Counted from the stretch's first letter, positions 33,733-46,317 are shown. The stretch: DNA of 64,000 bases from Phlebotomus papatasi (GCF_024763615.1 NC_077223.1:64232627-64296626), one strand, 5' to 3'. Notes: generated by a model from the sequence alone, not told the origin. Translations and numbers: made by a program.

Positions 33733-34450
33733 ACCGCGCTTACTCTACCGATTTAAAAGAGTTTATAATCCACCAAAAACCATCCTAAAATCAAAAGATT
33801 TTTAAGAAGTGTCTATTTTGTTGCTGTATCATGAAGCGACCTTAATCCATATTTATTGTGAAGAAGACTTAAAATATTTAATGATACAAAATGTTGACAA
33901 AATTTTCATCGAGAAATTATTTAAATCTTATCTTTAAATTAATAAAGTTTTTGGAATTATTTTGGAACTAGTTTGGAACTAAGCCAAAGAACTGGTTTTT
34001 GAAGATATGAGAATGATTTGGAAGAAAAACGAAACTCAACTAATTCACTACCGATTCGTACCAATGCAGCCCGGTTGAAAATTTTAAAAGTTTCTCAGAA
34101 AAAAATAATCAAATTTGACTATAAAGATAAACTTGGCAGCCTCCTAATCAGCTTAAAGATTAAAGGAAGGCAAAAGCTTAGAATCTCTATTTGAGCACAT
34201 TTATTGGGAAATGCACTGCATTTCAGTTTAAATACTTGAACAATTCTGATACTTTAGGAATAATGTCGTATATAAATGGTTTTAAGAATTAGCTTTTAAA
34301 GACTGATTTACAGATTTCAAACTTTAAGTTTTGTATAAAAATGAATTGAGATAGTAACAAAGTTCAGTTCAGTGCTAGAGGAAGGTTTTCTAGCTTCAAA
34401 CACTTGATATTTTTTCCTATCTTTCTTTGATAAAATTGACCTATGGCAAT
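33733..34450 (+). other. Intron sequence, nothing assigned
   Basis: AT-rich noncoding sequence without a recognised feature. Confidence 0.4.
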
Positions 34451-35045
34451 AGGGGAGACTGGGACAAAACTTGTCAAAACGCATATTTAATTCTTTCACG
34501 AGCTCTGAGAAAACTTAAACGCTTTATAATGAGCATATTCTTATAGAAAATTTACTGCTCTACAATATTGCAGAAGACTATTCTCCTCTGTCTCGAAAGA
34601 AATGTGATTTTCGAATCATTTTCTAAAAGTCGATTTTGTGGAGATTCTCAAAATTGCTGGGACAAATTTTGTCAATCTGCAGATAATTTGTGACGTTTTA
34701 CTCTCGAAAACGTTAAAAATATCAAATAGACATATTTTTATAGGAAATTTATTCTTCTACAACTTTGTCGAAGATAATTTTTCTCTATCTTAACGAGAAA
34801 TGTGCTTAAATTGAGCTAATCAGTATTGATATTTTCTGTAAGACAAATATTCCAAAAATAGGGCTCAAAATTTCATTATTTTTTATTTTAGATAATTCCT
34901 CCTCGAATCCCTTGAAACTTTATAAGTTTAAGAAAGTTCATGAAGACCATCTAAAATAAAAATTTCAAGCCTCAGTCTCTTTTACTTTAGAAAATAGTGA
35001 ATATTGAAATTTTCGTTTTGACAAATTTTGCCCCAGTCTCCCTTA
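34451..35045. mobile_element. Inverted-repeat element J, 595 bp
   Basis: The left end AGGGGAGACTGGGACAAAAC and the right end TTTTGCCCCAGTCTCCCTT are inverted partners. The interior has two diverged internal repeats ('gagcatattcttatag' near 34530 and 'agacatatttttatag' near 34730, each followed by 'gaaaatttactgctctac' type sequence). A truncated second copy, its right third, lies at 46318-46498. Confidence 0.65.
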
Positions 35046-35062
35046 TATGTAAAGTAATAACT

Positions 35063-35270
35063 AGGGGAAAGCGCATTATCTTCGCACGACTGAAGCTTCA
35101 GACAACCTCTTTATGTTCCTAATGGGTGTAATAGATTTGACCCAGGCTCTCTTTAGGAAATTTGAGGCATTGGATTTATTATTTAAATATAAAATTATAA
35201 TGGGTCGTCAAATTCATTAAAAACATATTGAAAAAAGTGAGTTGTTCGAAGGTAGCATACTTTTCCCTAG
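35063..35270. mobile_element. MITE, family C copy 2
   Basis: From AGGGGAAAGCGCATTATC to 'gttcgaaggtagcatac' and TTTTCCCTAG. Same core as copies at 11024 and 36667. It begins only about 18 bp after element J ends. Confidence 0.7.
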
Positions 35271-36666
35271 TATTAAACGACACATTTCCCAAAAATCTTA
35301 GGTTATATTCATTGCAGTAACATGGAAAAAATATAAAGTGTTCGAAGCCAGAGTGTGCGAATCGTGAAAGCCTTCCCTTATAACGATTGTTCGGACCCAA
35401 GCGCCTGGAAAGTTATATGGAGCTATTTGAAGCCAATTTCTAAATTGATCTCGGACTCAGCTCACAGTGCTCCAAGGAAAAAATTTATTTAAACAGAAAT
35501 TTAGTATATTTATCCCTCCATACGGAAAGGCATCTTATAATACGGAAAAACTTCTCACTTTTTAAATATTTAGCATAACGATCACGAGTGCAGAAAAATT
35601 CCTATACGCATTTGTATGTGAAAGTAAGAAATTGGCTTCAACTTTGAAGGCCACTCGCCGGGGACTAGTTCGGACGGCTAAATTGATCCAAATAAACATA
35701 TTAACATTACCAAGGATGTAGAAATATTAAAATCGTTTTACTATTTTAAAAGCATATAGGTTTTGTTGTTTTTTTTTATTTTTAAATTTTTCTAATGTTA
35801 ATATGTTATATTTCATAAGTAGTTTTATAGGTTTAAGTAGTCTTATGGCCTCTACACACTAAAAAATGCCTTTTTAAAGAAAATTTTCCCTATCATTACA
35901 GGCAGAAACATCAGATTTTTTTTTTTTTAAAGGCAATTTTTGACGAAAATTGCTTCTAGTGTGTAGACACCATTAGAGACTAAATCTTTCAATGACGACT
36001 GCAAAAGTTTTTATAAAAAAATATATTTTTTAATTCTCGTGATGTGTCCATTTAACTATGACCTGCATGATTTTAATTAATTGCAAAATTGAAAGAGATA
36101 AATATTTTTTAAATTTTTTTTAACCACGTTTTTGTGCGTTTTTCCGCAATGTTTGTTCGTCAAATGAGGAAATATCGATGGCAATGCTGACGTGTATTGT
36201 GAGTTCTTTTTTGTGAATATTTTTACCATTTCTGTTGTTGGTTTTTGCTATCTCTCATAATTCAACAAAATTTCTGACACTTGGAAAAACATCACAGAGA
36301 AAAAAGCCAAAGCGCGAGGATGAGCAGGAATATAGGCTTCAGCATTTTTACTATTCATATGGGGAGTGGGTGGAAATTTATCAAACATAATGGAGTGAAG
36401 TTTTGAGTGTCGTCGAAAAACTATTAGTATTGGCAAATTCCGTTTTTTTTTTCACTCTATCAATCGTCTAGGATTTTTCCGCAATACGTTTGATTGAAAG
36501 CATTTGAATATGCAGCTTCAGGATGTTTAGTAAGCTGTAGCAACACTGAATATGTTTGTTGTACATACGTTCGAAATATTGATGTGAAAAGGAGTTATCT
36601 TTGAGAGATCCCAAGAAACATAAACCTACTTCAAATTGTTTTGAAAAAAAAGGTCAAAAATTGAGT
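35271..36666 (+). other. Intron sequence with element K and a fragment of O
   Basis: Around 35319-35385 a piece matching the right half of element O (60612-60815) is present: 'gttcgaagccagagtgtgcg'. Element K at 35846-35974 is listed separately. The rest has no assigned content. Confidence 0.45.
35846..35974. mobile_element. Short inverted-repeat MITE K
   Basis: The left end 'tggcctctacacactaaaaa' and the right end 'ttctagtgtgtagacacca' are inverted partners. The inner arms 'gcctttttaaagaaaatttt' and 'tttaaaggcaatttttgacg' extend the pairing. About 130 bp, no coding. Confidence 0.6.
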
Positions 36667-36889
36667 AGGGGGAAGCGCGCTACCTTCGGACGATTTATGT
36701 TTCGCACAAATCATTTTTTTCAATGAGTTATTAAATGAATTTGCCCATTATAGTAATATTGTTGTTTAACAGCTAGTCCAATGCCTCAAAATTTCAGGAA
36801 AGAGTTAGGGGTGAAATCCATAAGAATATAGAGAAAAAAATTGAATTGTCCGAAGCTTGAGTCGTGCGATGGTAGCGCGCTTTCCCCTA
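36667..36889. mobile_element. MITE, family C copy 3
   Basis: From AGGGGGAAGCGCGCTACCTT to GGTAGCGCGCTTTCCCCT. The core is shared with copies 1 and 2. Near the right end the string 'gtccgaagcttgagtcgtgc' is an insertion relative to copy 1. Confidence 0.75.
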
Positions 36890-38159
36890 CTAAAGATTGC
36901 TTAATGCATTGACAAGGCCTTAATAAGAAGCGTATTAAAAGTCTTTTTTTCTCTAAAGAATAATGCATCATTAGATTTTTTTTAAAGTACCATTGGACTT
37001 ATATGTGAAGTGCTAATACTTTGAGCATTTTCTATCGAATAAAAAGTTACTGAAAATGTTATTTTCCATAAAAAATACGCGTAGTATTGAATTCTGAATT
37101 TATGGAGACATGTTTTATCAAAGCGCAAATTTTGAACTAAAGCGTTTGATACTTCCTTAAGGATCAAGTGGAACTTCTGAAAGATGAATTCATATTTCAT
37201 CATATACAGAGAAGATATAAAATGACCAAATTATTTCAATCTTTTAGCCCTTTTAGCAATGTAATAATTATATTGAAAAAAATGCACATGGGAAAATCAT
37301 CAATTATTTTTGATAGAAAACTTGAATTGATTTATAAGAAAATAATACTAAGTGTTCTCATTATTTAAAAAGTATTTAGTACATTTCAAAAAAAATTCGA
37401 AACTGCAATTAATGTGTTTAACCAGTTAAAATTCACTGTCTGTATAATTTGAAAATATCGCATTATTTTACAAGAAAAAATCTCTCGAATTTAGGGAAAA
37501 TGTCTCATATTTGATCCTTTTGAAAGTATCAGACGATTTAGCTGAAAATATGCACTTTGATGAAACATAATCTTCACAAATTCACTACTATGCGTATTAT
37601 ACGGGATAAGATACAGTAGAGTAATTTGGCAACGTTTCTAAATTAGAATTTTAAAATTTCCTAAGTGTTTCATGCAAGCCCTGATGGAGCACATCTAAAT
37701 AAAATTAAGACTTACAAACAAGAGCCCTAAAGCAGTATTGCAACACTCCTAGGGATGATGGAGTTTGGGCGCGTCAAGGGAATAAAGGATTTTGATTGAT
37801 GAGTTCAACCTTCGACTGGGTTGATATGAATCGAATAGGCCGTATGCTCTAAGTATCAGGTACGATTACAATGTTAGATAGGGTAATTTAGAATTATTTC
37901 TAATCCGAAATTTTGCAATTTTCTCAGTCTTTCAGAAGAAAAAATAAATAAATCAAAAACCACAAAGAAATAATAAGTAATATTCGCGAATGTTCTTAAA
38001 TCCTAAATGAGAAACAATTTATTTGGTTTTTCAAGATTTAGTGGATCATTTGGCTTTAACATACAATCTTAAGTCAATTTTTCCAAAAATTTTACCTAAA
38101 AAGAAATTAGAGAAATTAAGACATATGCCTAAACTTTAGGTTTAAAGCCTGTCTAATGT
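36890..38159 (+). other. Intron sequence, nothing assigned
   Basis: Noncoding. A slightly GC-richer patch at 37685-37865 has no recognised content. Confidence 0.4.
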
Positions 38160-38385
38160 GCTGGACACACTAACGATTTAAGCCGAGTGAAAGCATAACG
38201 AAATTGTAATGAAAATAATGATAAGATTACATTTCCAACAGTTTCTGACTAACTCGTCTCTCGGCTTAAGCTGACAAACGGCTTTAGTTAGTGGGAAATT
38301 GATGGGAGTTTAGTCAAATCGTTATTTTGATTATAATTATGTTTAGCCGTCTCTCAGCTTAAGTCGTAAATGTATCTAATACATA
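38160..38385. mobile_element. MITE, family E copy 2
   Basis: The left part 'ctggacacactaacgatttaagccgag' and the right part 'ccgtctctcagcttaagtcgtaaatgtatcta' correspond to the ends of the other E copies. The middle contains a second inverted pair (gactaactcgtctctcggc and ttagccgtctctcagc). Confidence 0.65.
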
Positions 38386-38468
38386 AGGCTCGTATGGTCT
38401 TCTTTTTATTTTGCTCATTTGAAATAGTCAGAAAATATCAGATCCCCAAATTAGAAATAATTCCGAAT

Positions 38469-40516
38469 TAGGGTGAAAGGAACGTCTATTGGCACTTTAA
38501 GAACTCGTGTTAGCACCTATTGACACCCTACTCTGTACCATTTGGGATATGAAATTTGAACATCTCTGTTTATAGTAAAAGGTATATTACAGAAAAAACG
38601 TTATATTAGGTGAGATTCTTAACAATCTCACCTACTATAATCCTAACAAAATTTCATGTCGTCCGATCGACCTCAAACTTGGCCAAAATGTGTTTCGCCA
38701 CTTCCTGATCACGAATATATATGTGGCTATTTTACGTTCCCGGCCGTCCGTCCGGCCGCTCTTTGGAGCTTAATAGCTCCTAAACTAAAAAAGATATCGA
38801 CTTGCGGTTTTCGGCAAAGGTTATATATCGGGTGAAAATTGCAACATGGTGCATTGACCCCCCACCCCCCACCCCTCCTTCCGCCATTTTGAAGACCCCC
38901 CTTTTTTGTTTTCTCAATAGCTCCGCCCCTATGGCATCGAGCGGGCTCAAATTTTAGTATATTATAGCTGGGCCTTAGAGCTTTCCATCAATACCAAACT
39001 TAAGGTCCCCCGACCCCCCTGACCCGAGCTATAAGGGTCCAAAAAAAATTTCTTAAAATGGCCATAACTCCGGTTCTAATTGTCAGAATTTAAAAAATGA
39101 GGGCTTTTTGGAAAGCTCTCGTGAAATGCCACTTCCTCTTCTAACATCGCAAGTTCATAAAACCACCGCTAGGGGCGCTATTATTAAAAAGAAAATTTTT
39201 AAATCTTAAAAGTTAAATAACTCAAAAATTCCTTATGCAATCGGGCTGAAATTTTAGTATGTTGTAGCCGTTGATTATACCTATCAAACAAAAAAAACCT
39301 TAAGTCGATCCATAACCCCTGACCCGAGCTATAAGGGGTCAAAGTTCGAACATTGACCGGCCTCTATCTCCGGTTCTAACTAACATAGCGACCTAAATTT
39401 TACGTTTTTGGTTTCGTCTCGATGAGCACTTTCAGATGGAAGTTTAAAAAGTCACCACAGGTGGCGCTGTGATAGCGTCAAAATTCATCGAAATTCAAAG
39501 TCACTTTTCTCAAAAACGGCATTGTGCAAGTTAATGAAATAATATGTTAATTAATATGTTGTAGTCCAGTCTAGGACGTTTCCAAAATGGTGCAAATGTG
39601 CGCTGTGGTTAAAACAGAACCGGAGATATGAGGGGTCAAAGTTCACGAAATTCAAAAAATCATATCTCCGGTTCTATGTGACCGATTTTGATGAATGAGG
39701 GCTTAAACGAAAGATCTCACCAAATCCTACAACTTTCTAGAATATTTGAATTTCGTGGGACCAACACCAGGGGCGCCACAGTCGAAAAACCAATTTCAAT
39801 ATCACATAACCTCAATTATCTCGACTGTCGCTGAACCGATTTTGATGATTACTTCGACATAATTGTAGAGCACATTCGTCTCTACATTTCGTCCATACAT
39901 CATTTTCCACTCAGACTACGCTATCACTCCGATTTTGCCGTTTAAGTGTGAAAAAATTGATTTTTCCCATAATAACGCTTTGAAATAACTCAGATGCCTA
40001 TTTGACTGCCTCTACTCCACAAAGACACTTAAAATAGGGTTTTAAATGGAAAGTCCCACAAAATACAACAATTCTTTGATATAGTTGAAGTTCAACAAAT
40101 GAACACTTGGGGCACTCTGGATGAAAAAACAAGTTAAGAAATAAAAAACCTCGCTTATCTTGGCTTCTGAGTAATCGATGAGATCATGTTCTATGGGAAA
40201 ATTATAGAGAACATTCTGGTCTACATTTCATCCATATATCACTTTTCTGTCAGTTCATCCAAATCCTTGATATTTTGGTTTAAATACAAAATTTGTATAA
40301 TTTCACGAATTTGATTCAAGATAACTGAATGGCGACACACAATTTCAGCTCTAAATCGAATTTGCATGCACTCCGAGTTAGCTTACGTTAAGAATCTCAC
40401 CTACATAAGCCGGTCAGGATTATCTGTCCTTTTTACTAGATACATTGAATAATTTTCAACATTTTGACAAAAGTGTCAATAGGGGTTCCCTGTTGAACAG
40501 ACGTTCATCCGACCCT
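38469..40516. mobile_element. MITE, family B copy 2, split by element P
   Basis: The left piece is 38469-38607 (AGGGTGAAAGGAACGTCTAT...) and the right piece runs from about 40430 to 40516 (...CAGACGTTCATCCGACCCTA). Comparison with the uninterrupted copy at 33524-33732 shows where the 1.8-kb insertion lies. Confidence 0.65.
38606..40429. mobile_element. Element P copy 1, 1.8 kb, periodic interior
   Basis: The boundaries shared with copy 2 are 'ttaggtgagattcttaac' on the left and 'ggattatctgtcc' on the right. A 16-bp inverted repeat, AGGTGAGATTCTTAAC, lies at 38608-38623 and inverted at 40387-40402. The left one also forms a hairpin with AATCTCACCT at 38624-38633. The interior contains successive diverged units of about 300 bp, each with 'ctccggttct', then 'gaaag.tctc', then a 'GGGGCGC' or 'GGTGGCGC' block (units begin near 39063, 39363, 39661 and 39970). 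No frame codes for a protein. A non-autonomous element of unknown superfamily. Confidence 0.75.
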
Positions 40517-41999
40517 AGTCCATTAATGGTTCATAGGTCATCACTGTTAGAATCCTTTCGAACTGGTTAAGATTTATTAGTTACGAATTTATAAACCTTT
40601 CCAAATTAATCCATACATGCCCTCAACATGTAAAAAAAATACTCTACCGAACATTGCTTAACTATAACCTTGAAAATTATCTATTATGAATATTTCAAGG
40701 GCATTATTAGTTTTAAATAAAAATCGGGTTAGATTATTGTCTCAAATTTTGCCGATTTCAAGCACTGAAATGTTATCATATTGTATTTTATTGTTTTACA
40801 AGGGTGCATTTCGAAAACTCGTCAAGAAATCGATGGTCTCGTATTGGGATGTTTGTTTGTAGTTTTTTTTTATTGGAATTTCGCGAACTAAACGTGAACA
40901 TTTTTGGTAATTGATCTCGAATAGTACACCTCAAAGCACGTTACTGGAGCGAAAGGGAGCATCCGCAAGTCATTGAAATTTTCGAGGGAAGCTGGCTGGC
41001 TGAGCGAATTAGGAAGACTGTGCTAAATATAGCCTCGTCAAAATGCTATCGACCGTTCTTATGCGACAACGAGTCTATTTTTAGAACCATGTTGGGGAAA
41101 GTGTGGGAAAGTGGGTTACGGCATTGGGAGCCATGCCATACACCCTCCCCATCGGGAGAGTTTGCCCTCGTTTTCAGCTTTCACAGTGTGTGTGCTCTCT
41201 ATTTTTATGTACGTATATAGGGGTAGGTTGCGTCATCATTTTTGTTCCAGAATATTTGTATAAACTTGCCCCATGAATCTCAGTACAATATCATACCACA
41301 TAGTACAGCATCAGTAGCACAAAGAAAGTTATTTACCTCCCTTTTGACTCCATGGAAGAATTTTATATTCTTTTTGCTTCCTTTTCTTTAGGTCTCTCCT
41401 TCTTTAACATCATCACTGCCTCTAACCGTCCCATTCATTGACAAGTGCCCCCCAACTGTGTCCATTGAATGTATCCATGATTTTTCTCCGCCCCACAGAA
41501 TGTGTCCACAATAGGCGCACACGCTTCAATTTCAATTAATTCCAAAAGAGTATTTGGGGCAATTTCGATATTGGTTTGTTGTTAAATGTGAGAAAAATGG
41601 GGAGTACAAGTAAATTTATCACAAGTCAAGAACTCAAGAAGATGGAATGAGTGTCGAAAAGGAAAAAATAAGCCTTGTCAGATACTAAAGTTTTCAAGAT
41701 CGAGATAGGAATAATAGAACTAGAATTATTAGGGAAACCAATAAGGGTGGGTGATCTGTAACTAATGGCAAAAATTTATTAAGTCAACAAATGTGGAAAA
41801 TGCTTAGATAACTATATAGAAAAATTTACAATGTCATTTTAAGTGAATTTTTGATCGCACATAAAATAAAGAGTTTATTACAAATATTGTAAAATTTCAC
41901 AAAATTTCTCTATTTTTTGCATTTGTACCTTAATACCGGGATTACAAAATGTTTGGAAAAAAGTTGTATATGGATGAAATGCAGCTAATAAAATAATGT
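40517..41999 (+). other. Intron sequence, nothing assigned
   Basis: Noncoding. The GC-richer patch around 40985-41200 contains a 66-codon frame with no motif. I do not call it. Confidence 0.4.
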
Positions 42000-42218
42000 A
42001 GGAGAAAGTACTCTACCTTCGGACGTTCATACCTTCGAATAATGTGAATTTTTCTTTATTTTTCTTAAGAGACTTGTACATTTTTATTAAATATTAGTTA
42101 GCTTATCATAAATTATTGATAATTGTGTGATAATTATGTGTCATTCTCTTAGGAAAGATAAAAGAAATTCACATTATTCGAAGGCATGAACGTTCGAAGG
42201 GAGAGTACTTTCCCCTAT
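42000..42218. mobile_element. MITE, family C copy 4 (diverged, strongly palindromic)
   Basis: The left arm 'ggagaaagtactctaccttc' and following 'ggacgttcataccttcgaataatgtgaattt' are mirrored by 'aaattcacattattcgaaggcatgaacgttcgaag' and 'gagagtactttcccct'. Arms are about 70 bp. More palindromic than copies 1-3. Confidence 0.7.
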
Positions 42219-42238
42219 TAACACCATAAAATAGATTT

Positions 42239-42507
42239 TTATGGTTCGGGTACACCTTTTAGATCAAGAAAATTTCATGAAGTCGAATTTCGGATCCCTT
42301 TCTTTCTCATATGTTTTGCATAATGTCTATCTCATTCTCTTGCACTCTTTTTCTTCTCTTAAACATCACTACAAATTCAATTTAGCTCAATCGAATTTGG
42401 TACGCGAAAGAATGAGATAGTCATATGCAAAACATGTGAGAAAGAAAAGGTTTCGAATTTCTACTTTATGAAATTTTCCTGATCTAAAAGGTGTGCCGGA
42501 GCCGTTA
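42239..42507. mobile_element. Foldback MITE M
   Basis: The left arm 'ggttcgggtacaccttttag...atcaagaaaatttcatgaag' pairs with the right arm 'tttatgaaattttcctgat...ctaaaaggtgtgccggagcc'. Pairing continues inward through 'tctttctcatatgttttgc' and 'gcaaaacatgtgagaaaga', giving arms of roughly 110 bp. It adjoins family C copy 4. Confidence 0.7.
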
Positions 42508-42944
42508 AGGATAGATTTGGGTTTTGAGAAATATACGCCAGCCAAAATTCCTAAAGTGTGGAAAACTCGAAAGCCAAAATCCCGAATGGGCCGAAATATC
42601 CTTCGGAATTTCAGTGTTCGGAATTTATGTGTTCAAGATGATTCCTTTTGCGATTTTAGCTTTTGAGGATTTTTACTACAGCCCTTCTGACGTTCTGACA
42701 CGTATGAGACTTCAGAATCTCTGGAGTCGGTTTGACGATCTTCATTTGTTCGTTAAACCGTCGCGGAAAGGAACCCAAATTCAGGTTTTCAATAAATGCC
42801 TTAAAGTCATGCTTGAGATTATTCATGTCAATTTTAATCTTTGTAGGGCACTCAATGGATCAAATGGTAGAGTACTCAATCTAGCAAGTGTTTCGATTTC
42901 GAATTCTCGTTTACCAGGAATTTTTCCGACATTAATTCCTTAAG
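42508..42944 (+). other. Open frame without recognised content
   Basis: A frame of 139 codons runs from 42524 to 42943 without a stop, but I do not recognise its product. It shares 'gccaaaatcccgaat' with 52372-52386, which suggests repeat-derived sequence. It has no splice-consistent relation to the channel gene. I regard it as probably noncoding. Confidence 0.3.
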
Positions 42945-43080
42945 GCTGAGTGGGACCGGTGTCCTAAAAACAAAGAAAAAAACATTTTTTGACTATAAAA
43001 AGGTTTTTTTGTCCTTTATTTATTTAGAAAAAATAGATTTTGTTCTTGGGTCACCGGTGTTGCACTCCTTGCAGTTTAGG
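42945..43080. repeat. Family F repeat, copy 3
   Basis: Contains 'gagtgggaccggtgtcctaaaaaca' in two parts and 'gggtcaccggtgttgcactcc', matching the order in 2584-2726. The ends are eroded. Confidence 0.45.
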
Positions 43081-44225
43081 AATAATCAATCTTCAAGAAC
43101 AGGAGGAAACTGGGTTAAACCTCTAACCTGAAATCCGTATTAAAGTTTCAAAGGTAGTTTGAAAGGTTTCGTCTCCTTTTGATTTTGTATGCTTTCTTTG
43201 AACAAAATTAGATAATGTCAATACAACATTACACAGAATTAGGCCAAGAGCGGTACTCGATTTTCAATAACTAAATGTTAAAACTGAAAAGTCAAAGACG
43301 CAGTTTCAATAAACCGTCTCAATCTACTGCCTCTACATTTTCCTGAATTATTCATTGTAGGATGTGTAACATAGAAATTCAAACATATGTTTATTGTTGA
43401 CTTACATCCAAAACTTTTTTTAGCTTATCTACAAAGTCCGTAGATATAGCAAAAAACTCTTCTGTCTGTTGTTAAGATATCCTTCTCGATATAATGGAGT
43501 AGATGTTCTTTGGAATTGTTTTAAAAGAATCCCTTCCATCGGATTAACTTTTGTGATATGACTGGGAGGTATTCTGAGATATCTCCCTAGCATAAACCAG
43601 TTTATCCTTTTCTCTTTATATTGATACAGCAATTTACTTTTCCGTCTTATATGATTGCTAGTGTTGAGATGGCAAACACTTGGGTGATACACCATTGACT
43701 TTCTATCCATCCTCCGTTTCACGCATTTTGTGTTAAAATTCCCTACAAATCCCCTTTAATACGTCTTCCGCCATGAGAAGAAATTCCGTGCAAGAGCGAT
43801 AATCTTTGAGGAATGAAGTGGAGTCGTCAGGGAAAGTGCGAGGAAATGAAGGGTAGTGTGAGAAAATGGGAGATGTCATGTGGAAATCAGAGAATGTGAA
43901 AAATTTCGATTAAATTGACTCTTGAATGTTGTGGGAGTGCTGCAAAGATACATCCGGTTTGACTCCCTTATCAACATGAGTCCTAAGTAAATAACTATCT
44001 TTTTTTCTTCCTGTCCTAACGATCTTTTTTGTTTCATCCATTTCGCTTCAGTAAGCATTTCCTGCTGTAAATTTTGTGCTATTTTTGAATAATCCAATTG
44101 AAAAGATAGACCATTTACTATTCGGTTGATAGAGGATTAAGTATTCAGGTCTATGTTGATATTGTAAAACGATTGTTGGTTCTGCAGTTAAGAAATTGAA
44201 GTGACCTGTGAAACACCTTCGTAAG
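43081..44225 (+). other. Intron sequence, nothing assigned
   Basis: Noncoding. Short minus-strand frames at 43429-43722 and 43876-44097 lack motifs. I do not call them. Confidence 0.4.
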
Positions 44226-44357
44226 GTCCTTGACACACTTACGACTTAAGCCGAGAGACGGATTAGTGGAAAATGATGGAAAAATAGTATATCCATTGTT
44301 TCGAATATAATTACGCTAAGCCGTCTCTCGGCTAATCCTCATGTCTGTCAAGGCCCT
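44226..44357. mobile_element. MITE, family E copy 3
   Basis: A compact 132-bp copy. The left end CCTTGACACACTTACGACTT continues AAGCCGAGAGACGG; the right end CCGTCTCTCGGCTAATCC continues TCATGTCTGTCAAGG. It is the reverse-orientation twin of copy 4 at 51616-51744. Confidence 0.7.
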
Positions 44358-45839
44358 AAGGCACAACGCTCTCTAGCGGGGTTATTGCTAATGATATAAC
44401 ATAGTTTAGACAGTTCCGCTGAGAAGTTGAAAGCTGAGTGTGACGCATAACAGTGCAATAAGTCAAATGAAGTAAAAGAGAAGAAAATTTGTATTTGGGA
44501 GCTCTCAATGTAATTTGAAAAGAAAAAGTGTAGCAAATTTCCTTATAAAATCCTCAAAGTTCTGAGAAAGTCAATTGTGAGGCAGAATCATCCTTGACTT
44601 TCTACGATGGAATAAAGTTGAACAATGGGAGAAAAGTTTCTCAAAACCAAATGTATACATTTACTGATTGTCTCCACTCTTTGTCCTCTTGTGACTGAGC
44701 ACTTTGGTTCGCTGGTATGAAACTTTACAATTTGTCACATATGCTTTACATAAAATCCATTCACTTAAAATTGTGGTATATCCGGAAAACTTTGGCCACA
44801 TAAGTTAATTTTCCCATTACAGTTAATTTAATTAGAGACGTCAGACGAAGTCTTTCCCAATTAATTATTAAACATGTTAATTCCAACCCATCCATTGAAC
44901 CCATCTCCAATCAATTGCATGTTGGGAAAATATAATAAGAACTTTCCATCTCGTGAGTTTTCTCAATTGGGAAATGATACTACTATTCCTTATTCATTAT
45001 GCAAATAAATTTTACCATTGGATTTTACATTTTCTAGACACCTTAAGAATGAATAAATGTTTAGTCTTTGCATGCGACTTTAGGCTAAAGCTCTTTTTGT
45101 TGGCTCCCTGAATAATTACAGTTTAACAACATAATCTGAGATAATATTCAACCATGTAAAATAAGTTTATCACCACTTCACCTACATTCACGGAGAAAAT
45201 GGGAAACTTTTCATCTTTTGGAAAACTTTTCATCCCATTTTAATTATTTTTTTATACATCATTATTTAACAAGGTTTGTTGTTGAGTCCCTATATTGTGT
45301 AGAAAATACACAAAATTTACCAGCAACTTCTGCAAAAGAAGTTTCGTCACTTTTGATATTTTGTGGTTTTGTCCTTTTATGAAAAATTTGTAGTTCGTTA
45401 GAGCATTTTATTTAGTTAAGAATTATGAAAACTTCAATTATTCAAAACAGAGTTTCCGAAACTTTTGAAATTAGCGATGATTATTGCCTTAAGGGGAAAC
45501 CTCGACAAAGGAGGACAAAAATTAACTATTTTTCTGATTTTTTTATGGAGGAAAAGGAAACTATCATCCATGAATTTTTTATATAATTTTTTATCGTATT
45601 TGAGATGTTAAACTTTTTTCTATAAAAAAAATAATGAATGGGTGCCTAATAACTAGCTGCCTGTACCACTTCGTCGGCGTCAGAAATCACTAATTATTGA
45701 TAATAATTTTATATCTCGTAATTATTGTTTGAAGAAAAAATATGAAAAAAACTGAATTTATTTATTTGTTTTAATCAAACATAGTTAGGGTCTGTTCCTC
45801 TTACAATGTCTGACTAACCGCAAAAAGAAAAAGCAAGAT
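44358..45839 (+). other. Intron sequence, nothing assigned
   Basis: AT-rich noncoding DNA without a recognised gene or repeat. Confidence 0.4.
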
Positions 45840-46317
45840 ACAAAAAAAAAAAGAAAAAAATGAAAAGAAAATTAAGTCTAAAAAAATTGAATAGAAAAAG
45901 AAAAAAAAAGAAATTACTCTAGAACGACAGAAAGTCACCATGTCCTAGTGCGCGGTGAAAGGAAGCGCTGTAATAATGGACATAACATTTGTCTCCTCAT
46001 AAAGGAGTTCCACCTCATAGTTTGTCCAGATACGGTACTCACAACGAACTGTTTCCCTCAGTACATTTCATGACGCAAATCGTATTTCCTTTCAAAGTAG
46101 CATAGGTAGTGGCCGTAAAGTCCAACCTATTCGAGCCTCGATAACCTATTTCGTAACAACCTTGCTTTTACGTGGAGGGGTTGTGAGCCCCTAGTTCCAA
46201 CCCTCTCTTGAAGGACCAGATCCCAGATCGACTGGGATTACTTACCCAACCTCCTATAAGTCACCTGAGTGTACCAGGCATTTAGCCCGGTAGAGCTAGA
46301 GAGAGGCTATGATAGAG
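45840..46317. other. A-rich tract and GC-richer block, possible retroelement debris
   Basis: An A/G-rich tract (45840-45912) is followed by about 370 bp of clearly GC-richer sequence that stops sharply where the truncated J copy begins at 46318. On neither strand is there a long frame. The contrast with its surroundings suggests an inserted fragment, perhaps the untranslated end of a retrotransposon. No diagnostic motif supports this. Confidence 0.3.

Noticed and set aside
38606..40429. Helitron origin for element P
   Set aside because: There is a left-end hairpin, but no TC start, no CTAG-type 3' end with adjacent hairpin, and no clear A/T insertion rule. The 16-bp inverted repeats argue against it, though the superfamily stays open.
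42524..42943. 139-codon open frame
   Set aside because: No recognised motif; part of it shares a string with another noncoding site (52372-52386), and no splice context links it to the channel gene.
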